NCBI GenBank assembly: GCA_964586055.1
Contig: CAZPFX010000015.1
Coordinates: forward strand, 1-22,512
From: UM-FILTER-42-14 sp964586055
GTDB lineage: Bacteria > Patescibacteriota > Microgenomatia > UBA1400 > PJMF01
Length of the DNA stretch: 22,512 nt
Direction of reading: 5' to 3'
In this document: one piece after another, positions 21,106 to 22,512 of the stretch
How positions within the stretch are numbered: position 1 is the stretch's first letter
Layout of the letters: every line of letters starts with the position of its first letter
The notes under the pieces: model-generated
Told to the model about the DNA's origin: nothing
What the model saw: only the letters and a program-made list of their open reading frames with translations
Databases searched by the model: none
Translations under genes and position numbers: made by a program

Positions 21106-21118
21106 TGGTAGAATACCA
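21106..21118 (+). promoter_or_regulatory. Extended -10 promoter in inverted repeat TGGTA-GAA-TACCA
   Basis: A -10 box TAGAAT (21109-21114) with a TGG extension lies in a perfect 5-bp inverted repeat with a 3-nt loop. Its core GGTA-NNN-TACC is the same as in the smpB promoter. Predicted transcription start near 21121 gives a leader of about 15 nt without a Shine-Dalgarno. Confidence 0.6.
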
Positions 21119-21135
21119 GCTTCAACCTTAGTATT

Positions 21136-21702
21136 ATGAGACCATTCCAAGTCAAGTTGCTTGCTGCAGCATTATCCATTCTTTTTGGGTTGGGTATTAT
21201 TTCCGTATCTCTATTTTCGGCAAGTCAGCCCTTTGTTTCGAACCTTCCTTCAGCTACCAAAACCTCATTTTATTTTGGCTCCCGCATTTTGCCTGATCAT
21301 ATTTTATATCCAGTTGTAATGGTTTTTGACCGTCTTTATTTATTAAGTCTTCCAAAAGATAAGCGCACTCCAATGGAAGTTCAGTATGCTTTTGACCGCA
21401 TGCGCTCGGCAGAAGAGCTTTTGGATGGTAAAAATAATCCAGAATTAGCCTTGGCGACTTTGAAAAAATCTCAGCGCTATTTGCTGCTCGCTGGGAATCA
21501 AACTTTAGAAAATCCAAAAGACAACGTCGAATCCTGCGAGTACATGCGCTGGGCGATGAGAGCTCACATCAAGGATACTTCCAGACTAATCGAAAAATTT
21601 CCTCCTCAGTACCAATCTGCAGTTTCAGAGCTCTTGAATGAAAGCAGAATAATGTACAAGCAGCTCACTGACTCAAGTAAAACTTTATCTGCACTTAATT
21701 GA
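21136..21702 (+). CDS. DUF5667-like membrane-anchored protein
   Basis: A 188-residue protein with one N-terminal membrane helix or signal anchor (about 7-30), then an exported helical domain. The sequence RILPDHILYPVVMVFDRLYLL, followed by AFDRMRSAEELLDGKNNPELALATLKKSQRYL, matches the DUF5667 pattern common in Patescibacteria and actinobacterial regulators (LPDSPLYPLK...R..LA...R..EA..L...G....A...L). The function of the domain is not known. It has its own promoter and sits between the CPBP-like gene and nrdR. The start is the first ATG after the promoter and suits the position of the signal anchor. Confidence 0.8.
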   Translation: MRPFQVKLLAAALSILFGLGIISVSLFSASQPFVSNLPSATKTSFYFGSRILPDHILYPVVMVFDRLYLLSLPKDKRTPMEVQYAFDRMRSAEELLDGKNNPELALATLKKSQRYLLLAGNQTLENPKDNVESCEYMRWAMRAHIKDTSRLIEKFPPQYQSAVSELLNESRIMYKQLTDSSKTLSALN

Positions 21703-21769
21703 TGCTCTTTGCCATAGTTGACAGAAGCTGATCTCACATGAGATTCTTGTAATCCGAAAAACAGCTTGT

Positions 21770-21785
21770 CCACAAGATATAGTGT
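21770..21785 (+). promoter_or_regulatory. NrdR box 1
   Basis: CCACAAGATATAGTGT matches the NrdR-box consensus (ACACWATATATWGTGT, from memory) at 14 of 16 positions. It lies upstream of nrdR, and a second box begins exactly 32 nt further on, the spacing expected for tandem NrdR boxes. Confidence 0.75.
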
Positions 21786-21801
21786 TTTTAGGTATTTAAA
21801 A

Positions 21802-21817
21802 GCACAATAAAGTGTGT
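21802..21817 (+). promoter_or_regulatory. NrdR box 2
   Basis: GCACAATAAAGTGTGT matches the NrdR-box consensus at 13 of 16 positions. A 16-nt gap separates it from box 1, placing both on the same face of the helix three turns apart. It implies feedback repression of nrdR and the downstream reductase gene when dATP is plentiful. Confidence 0.7.
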
Positions 21818-21875
21818 TTTGATATATCGAATACGCATCTTGAATTGTAGACAAAAATAGTTCGGAAAAGACTTT

Positions 21876-22331
21876 ATGAAGTGTCCTTACTGCGATACAG
21901 ATGAGACAAGTGTGATCGACTCTCGCGAGGCAGAGGATCAAACGACCATTAGGAGACGCCGTCGATGCAGTGTTTGTGAAAAGCGCTTTACCACCTACGA
22001 GCGAATCGAGGGAATAGAGCTCAAAGTTTTGAAAAAAGATGGGGTAAAAGAAGATTTTTCTAGAGAAAAACTTCAGCGCGGAATTATGAAGGCCACCTGG
22101 AAGAGACCAATCCCAATGAGTGCAGTTAACGAACTTCTCGACGACGTCGAAAGAAGACTTCGCTGCAAAGAGTCATCGGAGGTAAAGAGCTGGGAAGTAG
22201 GAAACCTGGTCTTGAATAGGTTGAAGAAATTGGATAAGCTTTCCTACCTTCTTTTTGCCAGCGTCTATCGCGACTTCGATAGCCTAGAAGATTTTGAGGA
22301 AGAATTAAGTAGATTAAAAAGTAGTACATAG
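21876..22331 (+). CDS. nrdR: Transcriptional repressor NrdR
   Basis: A 151-residue protein of the usual length. The N-terminal zinc ribbon has CPYC (Cys3, Cys6) and CSVC (Cys31, Cys34), with the typical VIDSREAED and RRRRRCSVCEKRFTTYER. The ATP-cone domain (about 49-139) carries the expected VLKKDGVKEDFSREKLQRGI. NrdR senses the ATP/dATP ratio and represses ribonucleotide reductase genes by binding paired NrdR boxes, two of which lie 58-106 nt upstream of this start. The gene is followed after 26 nt by the apparent ribonucleotide reductase gene, a common arrangement. A GGAAAAG sequence precedes the ATG by 5 nt. Confidence 0.97.
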   Translation: MKCPYCDTDETSVIDSREAEDQTTIRRRRRCSVCEKRFTTYERIEGIELKVLKKDGVKEDFSREKLQRGIMKATWKRPIPMSAVNELLDDVERRLRCKESSEVKSWEVGNLVLNRLKKLDKLSYLLFASVYRDFDSLEDFEEELSRLKSST

Positions 22332-22357
22332 TTGAGATCAATGTTTAGAGAGGATCC

Positions 22358-22512
22358 ATGCCTAGCACCAGTCAGTTGCCAAAAAAGAAAATGAAGTTTA
22401 TAGATCGAAAACTCGACAATGGAATGGGCAGAGCTGTGGCTAGACGTACATACTTGCGCAGAATTACAGATGACAAAACTGGCAGAGAGCGCTGGGAGAC
22501 CTGGAGAGAGGT
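22358..22512 (+). CDS. nrdJ: Ribonucleotide reductase, probably class II (NrdJ), 5' end only
   Basis: An open frame starts at ATG 22358 and runs off the window after 51 codons. The N-terminus begins MPSTSQLPKKKMKF, then has GMGRAVARRTYLRRITDDKT and GRERWETWREV. The RTY...(E/R)xWETW pattern is that of the N-terminus of adenosylcobalamin-dependent ribonucleoside-triphosphate reductases. A Shine-Dalgarno GAGAGG lies 4 nt before the ATG. Position directly behind nrdR and the NrdR boxes strongly supports the assignment. The class (II rather than III) is inferred from this short stretch and cannot be confirmed here because the catalytic part is outside the window. Confidence 0.75.
   Translation, partial: MPSTSQLPKKKMKFIDRKLDNGMGRAVARRTYLRRITDDKTGRERWETWRE

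Noticed and set aside
1..22512. CRISPR arrays, insertion sequences, integrases or attachment sites
   Set aside because: No regularly spaced repeats, transposase or integrase motifs, or tRNA-linked direct repeats were seen by reading.

Overview
The window looks like part of a small, streamlined bacterial chromosome from the Patescibacteria (Candidate Phyla Radiation), most likely a Microgenomates-like lineage. Several features point there: a 23S rRNA gene interrupted by a group I intron; a DUF5667-type membrane protein; pilN/pilO beside murJ with no outer-membrane pilus genes; nrdR directly before what appears to be a class II ribonucleotide reductase; and very tight gene packing. UGA is used as a normal stop (smpB and others), which argues against the UGA-recoding CPR groups. 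The lineage is an inference. No species-level marker was compared.

Layout. (1) 1-1143: the 3' end of a 23S rRNA gene, split by a 386-nt group I intron inserted inside the peptidyl-transferase loop, then a 5S rRNA that ends in a T-run. (2) 1173-6155, minus strand: murJ (lipid II flippase), pilN-like, pilO-like, a small single-pass membrane protein and a surface protein with an FN3-like domain, probably one or two transcripts for envelope and pilus assembly. (3) 6219-13055, plus strand: rpsT (S20), lepA, a bacterial PH-domain membrane protein with a small partner, a 647-aa protein combining a degenerate PP2C-like domain, one membrane helix and a beta-propeller-like exterior, smpB, a LiaF-like small membrane protein, cmk and a small tail-anchored protein. 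(4) 13052-19209, minus strand: two class A penicillin-binding proteins flanking a membrane-anchored GH18 glycosidase, a wall synthesis and remodelling cluster. (5) 19226-22512, plus strand: a lone HEPN-type protein, a second (short, archaeal-style) cytidylate-kinase-like P-loop kinase overlapping a CPBP-like membrane protein, a DUF5667-like protein, nrdR preceded by two NrdR boxes, and the start of the ribonucleotide reductase gene.

Regulation. Many first-in-transcript genes have an extended -10 element (TGn plus TANNNT) only 5-9 nt before the start codon and no Shine-Dalgarno, so their mRNAs should be leaderless or nearly so. Several downstream genes in the same transcripts do have Shine-Dalgarno sequences. 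Several of these -10 boxes lie inside short perfect inverted repeats. The strongest single observations are the intron, whose guide sequence pairs with both exons, and the NrdR-box pair 32 nt apart. No mobile element, CRISPR array or tRNA was seen, and no stretch longer than about 300 bases lacks a gene.
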